A DNA stretch of 64,000 nucleotides from JACDHG01 sp963815295 (GTDB lineage Bacteria; Actinomycetota; Actinomycetes; Propionibacteriales; Nocardioidaceae). The first letter of the stretch is position 1; each line of letters begins with the position of its first letter. This document shows, piece by piece, positions 8,457-16,068 of this stretch. Where the stretch lies: the NCBI GenBank assembly GCA_963815295.1, contig CAWFFZ010000008.1, forward strand, positions 1,736,001-1,800,000. The letters run 5' to 3'. The notes beneath the pieces were generated by a model. The model did not search any database. It had not been told where the DNA came from and saw nothing but the letters and a program-made list of their open reading frames with translations. Made by a program: the position numbers and the translations under genes.

Positions 8457-10341
8457 TCAGCGACCGGAGAGAACCAGGACCTCGGCTGCCTTGACGTACC
8501 CGAGGCGGTGGCCGACCCAGACCTGGTAGTACTTCTCCTCACCGTGGATCACCGTCTTGTCGTCCGGGATCGAGCCGTCGAACGACTTGGCGTAGTAGTA
8601 GTCGGTGGGCACGGTCTTGTCGCCGATCACGTAGCGCTGACCCGGCTTGAGAGTGATCGCGTCGAGGGTCGGCTGGCCCTGGTAGGGAACCTCCGTCCCT
8701 GCGTAGGCCGCTCGCCTCGGGGTACGCACGTGCGTAGACGGTCACCGGCGTCGTGCCGGCAGCCTCGATCACCTGACCCTGGGAGGGTACGACGACCGGG
8801 TCCGGCTTCGGGCTGTGCAGCCACGCGACTGCGCCGTCCCACCAGACCTGGAGCCAGTCGCCTTGACGGTCGGCGACGTAGAACTTGTGTCCGGCAGCGG
8901 CGCGGGGGTTCTTGTCGGAGACCGCGTTGGTCGCGCCACCTACGAGCGGCGCCGTGTCGCTGGGCGCTGTCCGCAGGTTCGCGAAGTTGGTGCCGAAGGT
9001 GGGGCAGGGCGCGCCGGCCGTGGTGCACCCCGTCATCGGCTGCGGGTTGTCGGCGAAGCCGGGCTTGACGGTGACGACGCTGCTGGGGGACTTCCGGTCG
9101 GACTTGATCGGCGCGCCCAGCAGGGTCATGTAGTGCTCCCAGTCCCAGTACGGGCCTGGGTCCCACTTGAACGTGGAGGTCCCGAACTGGTCGTGGCCGA
9201 CGACGTGAGCCCGGTCGAGCTCGAAGTCGTACCGAGCCGCGAGATACTTGGCGAGTTGAGCGGAGGAGCGGTACAGCGCCTCGGTGTACCAGGCACCTGG
9301 CTGGGCGGCGAAGCCCTCGTGCTCGAAGCCGATGGAGTGCATGTTGAGGTACCAGTTGCCGGCGTGTGCTGCGACGTTGCGGGTGGCGACGTGCTGGGCC
9401 ACGTGACCGTCGGCGGAGCGGATCGTGTAGTGCCAGGAGACGAACCGGGTGGGCTCCGCCTCGCCCTTGATCAGCCGGATGCAGGCGTCGTAGGTGCACT
9501 CGGTGTTGTGGACGACCAGGTAGTCAATCGAGAGGTCGTTTTCCCGGTCGGCGAGGTCGTAGTTGACATACTGCGTCGGCGCGGGACCTGTCTTGCGGTA
9601 CTGCGCCTCGATGATCTCGCAGCTCAGCGTGGACGGGCAATCCGCTTGATCGATACCGGGCTCGAGCAGCCCGGCGGACTCCACCGCCTGGGTGTCGACA
9701 ACGGCCTGAGGACGGGCGTCGATCGTGACGGTGTCACCGGTGTCGGTTTTCTCGCTGGCACCGGTGCGCAGGACGTCGAAGACCATGCGGGTGTACTGCA
9801 GGGCCTCCTTCTCGGCGTCGGTCCCGGCGTACAGCGCAACCGCCTTGCTCCAGGCAGCAGGCTGCTGCGCAGTGGTGGACGGCTGGTACGACGCGAGCAC
9901 GGCGGCAGCGCCGCAGATGTTCGCGACGTGGTCGCTCTTGAGGCGGTCGGCCGAGAAGCCTGTCAGGTCAGAGGCGACCGTCAAGGTGCCTGCCCGCTCG
10001 GGCAGACCACGGTTGGAGTCGCCCTTGGCGGGGCTGGATGACGGCGTCACAGCCCGCTCGGTCAGGTGCATGACGCCGTAGCCACCGGACGTGCTGGACA
10101 CACCGGCGTGCTGGCTCCAGCGCGAGCTGAGGTAGCCGACGCCGAGCAGGACGTCCTCGGGGACGCCAGCGATCCGCGCGGCGCGCTCGAACACGGCCTG
10201 GGTATCGCTGGATCCGTGAAGGCACTCGCTCCAATCCTGCGCCGCGGACTGCGGGGAGCTGAGCGTGAGTCCGGCGATGGCGAGTGCCGCGGTAGCAGCA
10301 CCAGTGCCTAACTGCCGAAGAAGTCTTTTTTGGCGCGGCAT
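8457..10341 (-). pseudogene. Secreted N-acetylmuramoyl-L-alanine amidase with SH3-like C-terminus, frame broken by +1
   Basis: Exported peptidoglycan amidase (Amidase_2/PGRP fold). Order: signal peptide (about 1-35), a 150-residue N-terminal domain with a lysozyme/SLT-like pattern (GVPEDVLLGVGYLSSRWSQH, GYGVMHLT), the Zn amidase domain (VVHNTE, SWHYTIRSADG, AAHAGNWYLN, SIGFEHEG, HVVGHDQFG), then two SH3-like repeats (TNFANLRTAPS, and YYQVWVGHRLGYVKAAEVLV). The frame shifts at about 8706-8712 inside the second repeat; length is 3n+1. Deleting one G of the sense run GCGGCC (8708-8709) rejoins the frames. The start ATG 10341 follows AGGGAG. Only the last 85 residues are displaced, so the catalytic domain is intact either way. 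Confidence 0.85.
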
Positions 10342-10487
10342 GGGGTTCTCCCTGCTGGGTGCGGAGCGGGACACAACCTTTCAAGCCAAACACAATCCCC
10401 TGACCATCGCAACGCTCAGCCCCGCCTGTGGTCCTTACCAGTGGTACGACGGACTCGGCGTCGTAAGACACTGAGGTGGCAGCGGCC

Positions 10488-10493
10488 TACAGT
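10488..10493 (+). promoter_or_regulatory. -10 element, leaderless promoter of the ATP-grasp gene
   Basis: TACAGT lies 6 nt before the GTG at 10500. It argues against the earlier in-frame GTG at 10476, which would lie upstream of the promoter. Confidence 0.6.
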
Positions 10494-10499
10494 GACGTC

Positions 10500-12011
10500 G
10501 TGCTTGAACCGGCTCCCGAACTCGACGCTTGGGAGCGGCACCTCTGCACACCCGTGGCGGGGAGGCGCGTCATCCTCGCGTTCGAGCTGCTGACCGGGAT
10601 GGCCTCGACCGTGACCCAGCTGGCCCGCTGGGGTGCTGAGCGGCCCCTGTTGGTCGCCGACGGCCGGGGCACCGGACCCATCCCTGCCCCAGACGAAGCC
10701 GACGTACTGATGTTGGCCGACCAGCCGTTCGACTCCCTTACCGACCAGGTCCGAGCCCGGATGGACGCCGAGGCCATGCTCAGCACCGACGTGGTGACTG
10801 CGGTCGATGCGTATGACCCGGACGGCACAGCGGTCTGGTGGGTCAGCCCGGTCGGGTCCAACACCGCGTTGCTCGGTCGCGACGTTCTCGGTGGGCGGCC
10901 GCCCGAGCAGGCTCGGTTGGAGGACAAGCTGATCGTCGACGAGCTGCTCGACGCGGTTGGCGCCGAGCGAGGTCCGGCGGTGGCGGCCAGAGCGACGTAC
11001 GCCGGCCTGATGTCGGCCACGCAGGAGGTGCTCGCAGCCTCGGACGGCGACCAGGTTGTCTGGTCGGGTGACACGCGCGACGGCACCAACGGCGGCGGCG
11101 ACTACGTCCGATGGATCCGCACGGACGCTCAGGCCCGCGAGGCCGCTGACTTCTTCGCCAGCCGATGCGACCGGGTCCGCGTGACGGAGTTCCTCGAGGG
11201 CGTGCCGTGCAGCATCCATGGCATCTGTCTGCCCGACGGCGTCGTCGTGCTCCGCCCCGTCGAGCTTGCGACGCTCCGTGACCCGGTCGCCGGCCGATTC
11301 GTGCACGGCGGCTTGGGTACGTCGTGGGACCCACCGCCTGCCGACGCAACGGAGATGCGCCGCGTGGCGCGCGCGATCGGCCAGCATCTCCAAGGCACCA
11401 AGGGATATCGGGGCGCCTTCGGCATCGACGGAGTTGCGACCGCCAACGGCTTCCGGGTCACGGAGCTGAACACGCGGTTCAGTGGCGGACTCACCAGGCT
11501 CAATCGCGCCGCACCCGAAGCCCATCTGGATCTGGTCCAGGTCAACGCGCTCATCGGCCGAGACATCGCCAAACCCGCGGCCGAGCTGGAGATCCTCACG
11601 CTCGGACTGCTGGAGGACAATCGGTTCATCGACGTGAGGGGCTTGTCGTCGCGCCACGCCGTCGAGTCTGAGGTCTCCATCGCCGTACGCGCTGGAGGCC
11701 GGCGGCTCGAGCGGGCAGACATGTCTGAGCCCGACGTGGACAGCGATACGCCCGCCGAGGTCAGGGCCGAGGTCGCAGCCGTCGTCGGCAGTGTGACGGC
11801 GGGACCCTCACCGCTCGGCACGTTCATCCGACTTACCGCGGCTGACGGGATCGTCAGGGTCGGCGAACGGGTCGCGCCGTACAGCGTCTTGTTGCACGAG
11901 TTTGCCGACCGGATGTGGGACACCGGATTCGGTCCGGTGCTGATGCCACCGGACGTCACGCGGCGGACAGACCGCGACGGGGTCGTCCTGCCGGTCGCCG
12001 CCGATGGCTGA
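10500..12011 (+). CDS. ATP-grasp domain protein of unknown substrate
   Basis: A 503-residue protein with an N-terminal pre-ATP-grasp region (GRRVILAFELLTGMASTV) and a central/C-terminal ATP-grasp fold: EDKLIVDELLDAVG, the ATP-lid region, EFLEGVPCSIHGICLPDGVVVLRPVE, and the Mg-binding segment GAFGIDGVATANGFRVTELNTRFSGG. Such enzymes ligate a carboxylate to an amine or thiol through an acyl phosphate. The C-terminal 120 residues resemble nothing I can name. It overlaps the FAD-oxidoreductase gene by 8 nt, which implies translational coupling and a shared pathway. I cannot name the product. Confidence 0.75.
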   Translation: MLEPAPELDAWERHLCTPVAGRRVILAFELLTGMASTVTQLARWGAERPLLVADGRGTGPIPAPDEADVLMLADQPFDSLTDQVRARMDAEAMLSTDVVTAVDAYDPDGTAVWWVSPVGSNTALLGRDVLGGRPPEQARLEDKLIVDELLDAVGAERGPAVAARATYAGLMSATQEVLAASDGDQVVWSGDTRDGTNGGGDYVRWIRTDAQAREAADFFASRCDRVRVTEFLEGVPCSIHGICLPDGVVVLRPVELATLRDPVAGRFVHGGLGTSWDPPPADATEMRRVARAIGQHLQGTKGYRGAFGIDGVATANGFRVTELNTRFSGGLTRLNRAAPEAHLDLVQVNALIGRDIAKPAAELEILTLGLLEDNRFIDVRGLSSRHAVESEVSIAVRAGGRRLERADMSEPDVDSDTPAEVRAEVAAVVGSVTAGPSPLGTFIRLTAADGIVRVGERVAPYSVLLHEFADRMWDTGFGPVLMPPDVTRRTDRDGVVLPVAADG

Positions 12012-13344
12012 CGTCGTCGTCGTCGGAGCGGGATTCGGCGGACTCGCGGTTGCCGCTCGGCTGTCCAAGCTCGGCCACTCAGTGACCGTCTACGAGCGCA
12101 GCGACATCCCCGGCGGAGCCATGCGCACGGTCGAACAGGACGGCTTCCGCTGGGATGCCGGACCGTCGTCGATGGCATTGCCCGCGGTGGTGCGGGACCT
12201 GTTCCGCAAGTCCGGCCGACCGATCGAGCGCTACCTCGAGCTGACGATGCGGCAGACCGCCCGCCGTCATGTCTTTCCCGACGACACAGCCGTCGACCTG
12301 CCGACCGGCTCACGCGGGCAGCAGACCGAGGCGATCGAGACTGCTCTGGAGCGCGGCACAGGCGTCAGCTGGACGGCATACGTCGATTCGCAGGCTGACA
12401 CCTGGGAGCTGCTGCGGGACCACGTCCTGGAGGTGCCGGAGGGCGGATCCGCCCTAGGCGACCGCGCGCTGGCGAGCAGGCTGCGCGCCAGGGTGAGCCT
12501 CGCCGCCCTGCACAAGAAGGCGTTCAAGGACGGCCGGCTGCGGCTGATGGCGGAGTACCCGTTCGTCATCGCGGGCTCCGAGCCGCGCAACGTGGCGTCG
12601 TTCATGGCAGTGGAGGCGTACGTCGAGCGGTCGTTCGGTGTGTGGAGCGTGGACGGTGGCTTGGGGCGCCTCACCGACGCCCTCGTGACGCGGCTCGGCG
12701 AGCGAGGTGTTGCGCTCCGGCTCGGCACCGAGGTGATCCGGCTGGTTACTGACACCGGTCGCGTGGTTGGTGTCGAGCTGTCCGACGGGACTCGGGTGCC
12801 GGCAGACGTCGTGGTAACCGACATCGACCCGCGTCGCGTGTTTGGCGAGATGCTGCCGGCGTCGCTGCGGCTGCCCGGCCGGTCGGTCTTCGAGTCGGCG
12901 ACACGCGCTATCCCGGTCGGTGTGACCCACCTCGGGCTCTCGGGCGACGTCCCCGCACTGCCCGACGAGGTCGTGTTGTACGGCGAGCCCCTGCTGGTTG
13001 TCATCACAGGCGGCCAGGCTCCGGCGGGCCAGCACGCCTGGACGGTCCTGCGCCGTGGCTCGGCTCAGGAGGACGTGCTGATCACGCTGGTTCGACGCGG
13101 CTTCGACATCCGCGAGAACGTCGTGACGCGCCTCGACCGCACCCCGATCGACCTCCTGCACGAGACGGGGGGATCGTCGTACGGCCTTGCGTGGGCGGGC
13201 TTCCGCGCCCACGTGCAGCGTGCCGCCCAGTCGAATCCGCTGCCCGGCCTCTACCTACTGGGTGCGTCGATGCATCCGGGCTCGTCGTTGCCGTACGTCG
13301 GGTGGGGGGCTGCCCACGTGGCGGCGCGGGTCGGCAAAGCCTGA
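12004..13344 (+). CDS. FAD-dependent oxidoreductase, phytoene desaturase/amine oxidase-like
   Basis: A 446-residue flavoprotein with the N-terminal dinucleotide motif VVVVGAGFGGLAVAARLSKLG and the following ERSDIPGGAMRT, then RWDAGPSSMALP, as in the CrtI/CrtN and amine-oxidase group. The C-terminal FAD contact is LYLLGASMHPGSSLPYVGWG. It lacks the length and N-terminal helices of a canonical carotenoid desaturase (about 500 residues). It is coupled to the ATP-grasp gene by an 8-nt overlap. A polyprenyl diphosphate synthase lies 1 kb downstream on the same strand, beyond metF; a terpenoid link is possible but unproven. Confidence 0.75.
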   Translation: MADVVVVGAGFGGLAVAARLSKLGHSVTVYERSDIPGGAMRTVEQDGFRWDAGPSSMALPAVVRDLFRKSGRPIERYLELTMRQTARRHVFPDDTAVDLPTGSRGQQTEAIETALERGTGVSWTAYVDSQADTWELLRDHVLEVPEGGSALGDRALASRLRARVSLAALHKKAFKDGRLRLMAEYPFVIAGSEPRNVASFMAVEAYVERSFGVWSVDGGLGRLTDALVTRLGERGVALRLGTEVIRLVTDTGRVVGVELSDGTRVPADVVVTDIDPRRVFGEMLPASLRLPGRSVFESATRAIPVGVTHLGLSGDVPALPDEVVLYGEPLLVVITGGQAPAGQHAWTVLRRGSAQEDVLITLVRRGFDIRENVVTRLDRTPIDLLHETGGSSYGLAWAGFRAHVQRAAQSNPLPGLYLLGASMHPGSSLPYVGWGAAHVAARVGKA

Positions 13345-13353
13345 CGGCGCCGG

Positions 13354-14241
13354 TTACTCGTGGCGGATCGCGCCGTAGATCTCCCTGGTCGCCGTGGAGC
13401 GGTTGAGTGTGTAGAAGTGGAGGCCCGGCGCGCCCTGGCCGAGCAGTTCGTCGCACATCTCGATGGCGATCTCGACGCCGATCCGACGTACGTCGGCTGG
13501 CTCACTGACCCCGTCGAAGCGCGCCACCACTTCGGGCGGAACGTCGCGACCCGACAGCTCGGCGAACCGCTGGATCTGGCGGAGGTTCGTGATCGGCATG
13601 ATGCCCGGGATGATCGGCATGGTGGACCCGGCGCGGCTTGACCGTTCGACGAGGGCGATGTAGTCGGCCGGGCGGAAGAACAGCTCGGTGATGGCGAAGT
13701 CGGCTCCCGCCCGGCACTTCTCCACCATCACTCGCGCGTCGTCGTCGACCGAGACCGCCTCGCGATGACCCTCGGGGAAGGCCGCCACGCCGACGTCGAA
13801 GTCCCCCAGTTCCCGCACGAGGGCGACCAGCTCACTGGCGTAGGTGAGGCCACCCGGCGTCGGTGTCCACGGCATACCCGGCCCGCCGGGAGGGTCGCCG
13901 CGCAACGCGAGCACCGTCCGGACACCCGAAGCGGCGTAGTGCCCGACCACCCGCCGAATCTCGTCCTTGGTGTGGCCGACGCAGGTGAGATGGGCGACCG
14001 GGGTCAGCGTGGTTTCGCTGGCGATTCGCTCGGTCACCCGGATCGTGCGGTCCCGGGTGGAGCCTCCAGCGCCGTACGTCACCGACACGAACGTCGGCCG
14101 GAGCGGTTCGAGCTCGCGGATCGCCTGCCACAACCGCCGTTCACCCTCGTCGTCCTTGGGCGGAAAGAACTCGAACGAGAAGGAGCGGCTCCCGCCTGCG
14201 ATCACGTCGCGGAGCCGGTCCGGCGAGCCTGGTTGAGTCAT
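13354..14241 (-). CDS. metF: Methylenetetrahydrofolate reductase
   Basis: A 295-residue FAD enzyme reducing 5,10-methylene-THF to 5-methyl-THF for methionine synthesis. Family motifs are SFEFFPPKDDEGERRLW at residues 22-38, FVSVTYGAGGSTRDRT, HLTCVGHTKDE, LALRGDPPGG and FFRPADY. Length is normal. Translation starts at ATG 14241, 6 nt after a -10 hexamer and without a ribosome-binding site. Together with the divergent polyprenyl synthase it matches the remembered Rv2172c-Rv2173 arrangement of mycobacteria. Confidence 0.92.
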   Translation of the reverse strand: MTQPGSPDRLRDVIAGGSRSFSFEFFPPKDDEGERRLWQAIRELEPLRPTFVSVTYGAGGSTRDRTIRVTERIASETTLTPVAHLTCVGHTKDEIRRVVGHYAASGVRTVLALRGDPPGGPGMPWTPTPGGLTYASELVALVRELGDFDVGVAAFPEGHREAVSVDDDARVMVEKCRAGADFAITELFFRPADYIALVERSSRAGSTMPIIPGIMPITNLRQIQRFAELSGRDVPPEVVARFDGVSEPADVRRIGVEIAIEMCDELLGQGAPGLHFYTLNRSTATREIYGAIRHE

Positions 14242-14247
14242 GACGGC

Positions 14248-14253
14248 AGCCTA
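14248..14253 (-). promoter_or_regulatory. -10 element, leaderless promoter of metF
   Basis: On the minus strand, TAGGCT is followed by 6 nt and the ATG at 14241; no ribosome-binding site. Confidence 0.65.
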
Positions 14254-14264
14254 TGAGCCTTACC

Positions 14265-14314
14265 CTTGCGTCCGTGCAACTGGTCGCTTAAGCGACCGCA
14301 GCTACGGACGCAAG
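14265..14314. repeat. Intergenic palindrome, copy 1
   Basis: Two 25-nt arms meet at TT/AA (14289/14290). Outer 11 bp CTTGCGTCCGT and inner 8 bp GGTCGCTT pair perfectly with the other arm, separated by a 6-nt mismatched bulge. It sits between the divergent metF and polyprenyl synthase promoters. The same arm design recurs at 20150 and 26256. Confidence 0.8.
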
Positions 14315-14332
14315 CACGGATTGGTGGATCGG

Positions 14333-14338
14333 TAGGCT
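14333..14338 (+). promoter_or_regulatory. -10 element, leaderless promoter of the polyprenyl synthase gene
   Basis: TAGGCT ends 7 nt before the GTG at 14346; no ribosome-binding site precedes the start. Confidence 0.65.
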
Positions 14339-14345
14339 CGCGGGC

Positions 14346-15431
14346 GTGAGCACCCTCGAGGTCGAACCGATGCCTGCCGAGCTCACCGACGCGGTTTCCG
14401 CGACGCTCGAGGCGTTCGTCGACGACAAGCAAGCCCAGCTGGCGCCAGTCGGTGCCGAGCTTCGCCCGCTGATCGACGCGGCTCGCCAAGCCGTTACCGG
14501 GGGAAAGCGGCTGCGCCCCGCCTTTGCCTACTGGGGGTGGCGCGCCGCCGGCGGGTCGGAGGCCATGACCGCTGCTATCGTCACGGCGGCCGCGGCGATC
14601 GAGCTCGTCCATGCCAGTGCGCTGACCCACGACGACGTCATGGACGACTCAGCCACCCGGCGCGGCCAGCCCTCCGCGCACCGCGCATTCACCCGTCACC
14701 TCCCCGGCGCCGCCGGAAACCCCTCCGATGCAGAGCGGTTCGGCCGATCGGCGGCGATGCTGCTGGGCGACCTGCTCTTGTCATGGTCCGACGAGCTTCT
14801 CGGCCGCAGCGGCTTCAAGCCAAAGGCAGTGGCGCGCGGCCGGGTCTACTTCGACAAGCTCAGGACCGAGGTCGTCGCGGGTCAATACCTCGACGTCCTG
14901 GCGCAGGCGCGCAACACGAACAGTGCTTCTGACGCGTTGCGGGTCGTGCGCTACAAATCGGCCAAGTACACAGTAGAGCGGCCACTGCAGTTCGGGGCCG
15001 CGCTCGCCAAGGGTGAGCCGGCACTGTTGTCGGCCCTGTCGTCATACGGTGTGCCTCTTGGGGAGGCGTTCCAGCTTCGCGACGACATCCTCGGGATATT
15101 CGGCGAGTCGACCGTCACCGGCAAACCCAGCGGCGACGACATCCGCGAGGGCAAGCGCACGCTGCTGGTGGCACGCGCATTCGACAAGGCCGATCCTCGG
15201 CAACGCGCCGTCCTCGACCGTCACTTCGCGAACCCTCGAGCTGACTCCTCCGGCATCGCTGCCGTCCAGGACATCATCCGGGCGACCGGCGCGCTTGCTG
15301 CCGTCGAGACCGTGATCGTCGAACTGACGGCGGCCGCGCTGGCGTCGCTCGACCGGGCGCCTATCGCCGACGCCGACTCACGCGCAGCGTTGGGCGTGCT
15401 CACCGATCGCGTCACCAACAGGAGCCTGTAA
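14346..15431 (+). CDS. Polyprenyl diphosphate synthase (GGPP synthase-like)
   Basis: A 361-residue trans-isoprenyl diphosphate synthase condensing isopentenyl diphosphate with an allylic primer. The first Asp-rich motif is LTHDDVMDDSATRRG (about residues 93-107) and the second FQLRDDILGIFGE (about 242-254). GKRLRP near residue 57 binds the IPP diphosphate. It corresponds in position to M. tuberculosis idsA2 (Rv2173). Chain length (C15-C25) depends on residues just before the first motif and is not settled here. It may feed quinone, decaprenyl or carotenoid synthesis. Confidence 0.88.
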   Translation: MSTLEVEPMPAELTDAVSATLEAFVDDKQAQLAPVGAELRPLIDAARQAVTGGKRLRPAFAYWGWRAAGGSEAMTAAIVTAAAAIELVHASALTHDDVMDDSATRRGQPSAHRAFTRHLPGAAGNPSDAERFGRSAAMLLGDLLLSWSDELLGRSGFKPKAVARGRVYFDKLRTEVVAGQYLDVLAQARNTNSASDALRVVRYKSAKYTVERPLQFGAALAKGEPALLSALSSYGVPLGEAFQLRDDILGIFGESTVTGKPSGDDIREGKRTLLVARAFDKADPRQRAVLDRHFANPRADSSGIAAVQDIIRATGALAAVETVIVELTAAALASLDRAPIADADSRAALGVLTDRVTNRSL

Positions 15432-15497
15432 CACCCCTGCCCTAAGGATCGGACTCTGACGCTGCCCCGGCGACCTGACGGTCGGAGCTTTCGCGGG

Positions 15498-15866
15498 TTA
15501 GACGATTGCCTGTGCCCGCCGACGTACCTCGCGACCGCGGTCTTCTCGCAGTGCGTCGATGGGCCGCCCAGGCAATGAGTCGTCGGCGGTGAACAGCCAC
15601 TCGACCGACTCGTCAGCCGTGAAGCCATGGTCGGCCAGCACGGTCAGCGTGCCGCCGAGGCCCTTGACGACCTGGCCGTCCTGGACGAATGCCGCGGGAA
15701 CGGACAGCTCGCGGCTGCCGGGTGGCCGCATCGCGACCAGCTGGTGCTCGCGCGACAGCTGGCGGATCTTATTGGGCGTCAGGCCGAGCAGGTCGGCGGC
15801 TTCGGCCAAGGTCAGCCACTGGTCGACGCGAAGGTCGACTCCGGCCCGGTCGTCAAGATCGCTCAT
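15498..15866 (-). CDS. Rv2175c family DNA-binding protein
   Basis: A 122-residue winged-helix DNA-binding protein. The N-terminal helix-turn-helix reads DQWLTLAEAADLLGLTPNKIRQLSREHQLVAM, followed by PAAFVQDGQVVKGLGGTLTVLADHGF and a C-terminal RREVRRRAQAIV. In mycobacteria Rv2175c is encoded next to the kinase PknL and is phosphorylated by it, abolishing DNA binding. Here it lies divergent from a PknL-like kinase, so the pairing is conserved. Its own regulon is unknown. Confidence 0.85.
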   Translation of the reverse strand: MSDLDDRAGVDLRVDQWLTLAEAADLLGLTPNKIRQLSREHQLVAMRPPGSRELSVPAAFVQDGQVVKGLGGTLTVLADHGFTADESVEWLFTADDSLPGRPIDALREDRGREVRRRAQAIV

Positions 15867-15872
15867 CGTCCC

Positions 15873-15878
15873 AGCCTG
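15873..15878 (-). promoter_or_regulatory. -10 element, leaderless promoter of the Rv2175c-like gene
   Basis: Minus-strand CAGGCT lies 6 nt before the ATG at 15866; no ribosome-binding site. Confidence 0.5.
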
Positions 15879-16055
15879 ACACGAACACGAATGGACGCAA
15901 CCGCTGGCTCGGGAACCAGGTCAGCTGCGCAGTGAACCCGGGCTTCTGATCAGCGACATTCCCGCCGACGAGGCAGGCTGCAGCCCCGGCCTACCAGGAA
16001 TCGACCGCCCCGGGGCGAGACGGCGAGGCACTCCGGCCAGGGCAGGCGCCATCCG

Positions 16056-16061
16056 TAAACT
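16056..16061 (+). promoter_or_regulatory. -10 element, leaderless promoter of the PASTA kinase gene
   Basis: TAAACT lies 7 nt before the GTG at 16069, which is therefore taken as the start. The rest of the 200-bp divergent spacer (15879-16055) shows no further feature. Confidence 0.55.
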
Positions 16062-16068
16062 CGGCTCC

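Noticed and set aside
12004..15431. A carotenoid biosynthesis cluster (crtI plus GGPP synthase)
   Set aside because: There is no phytoene synthase or cyclase, metF lies between them on the other strand, and the flavoprotein is short for CrtI.
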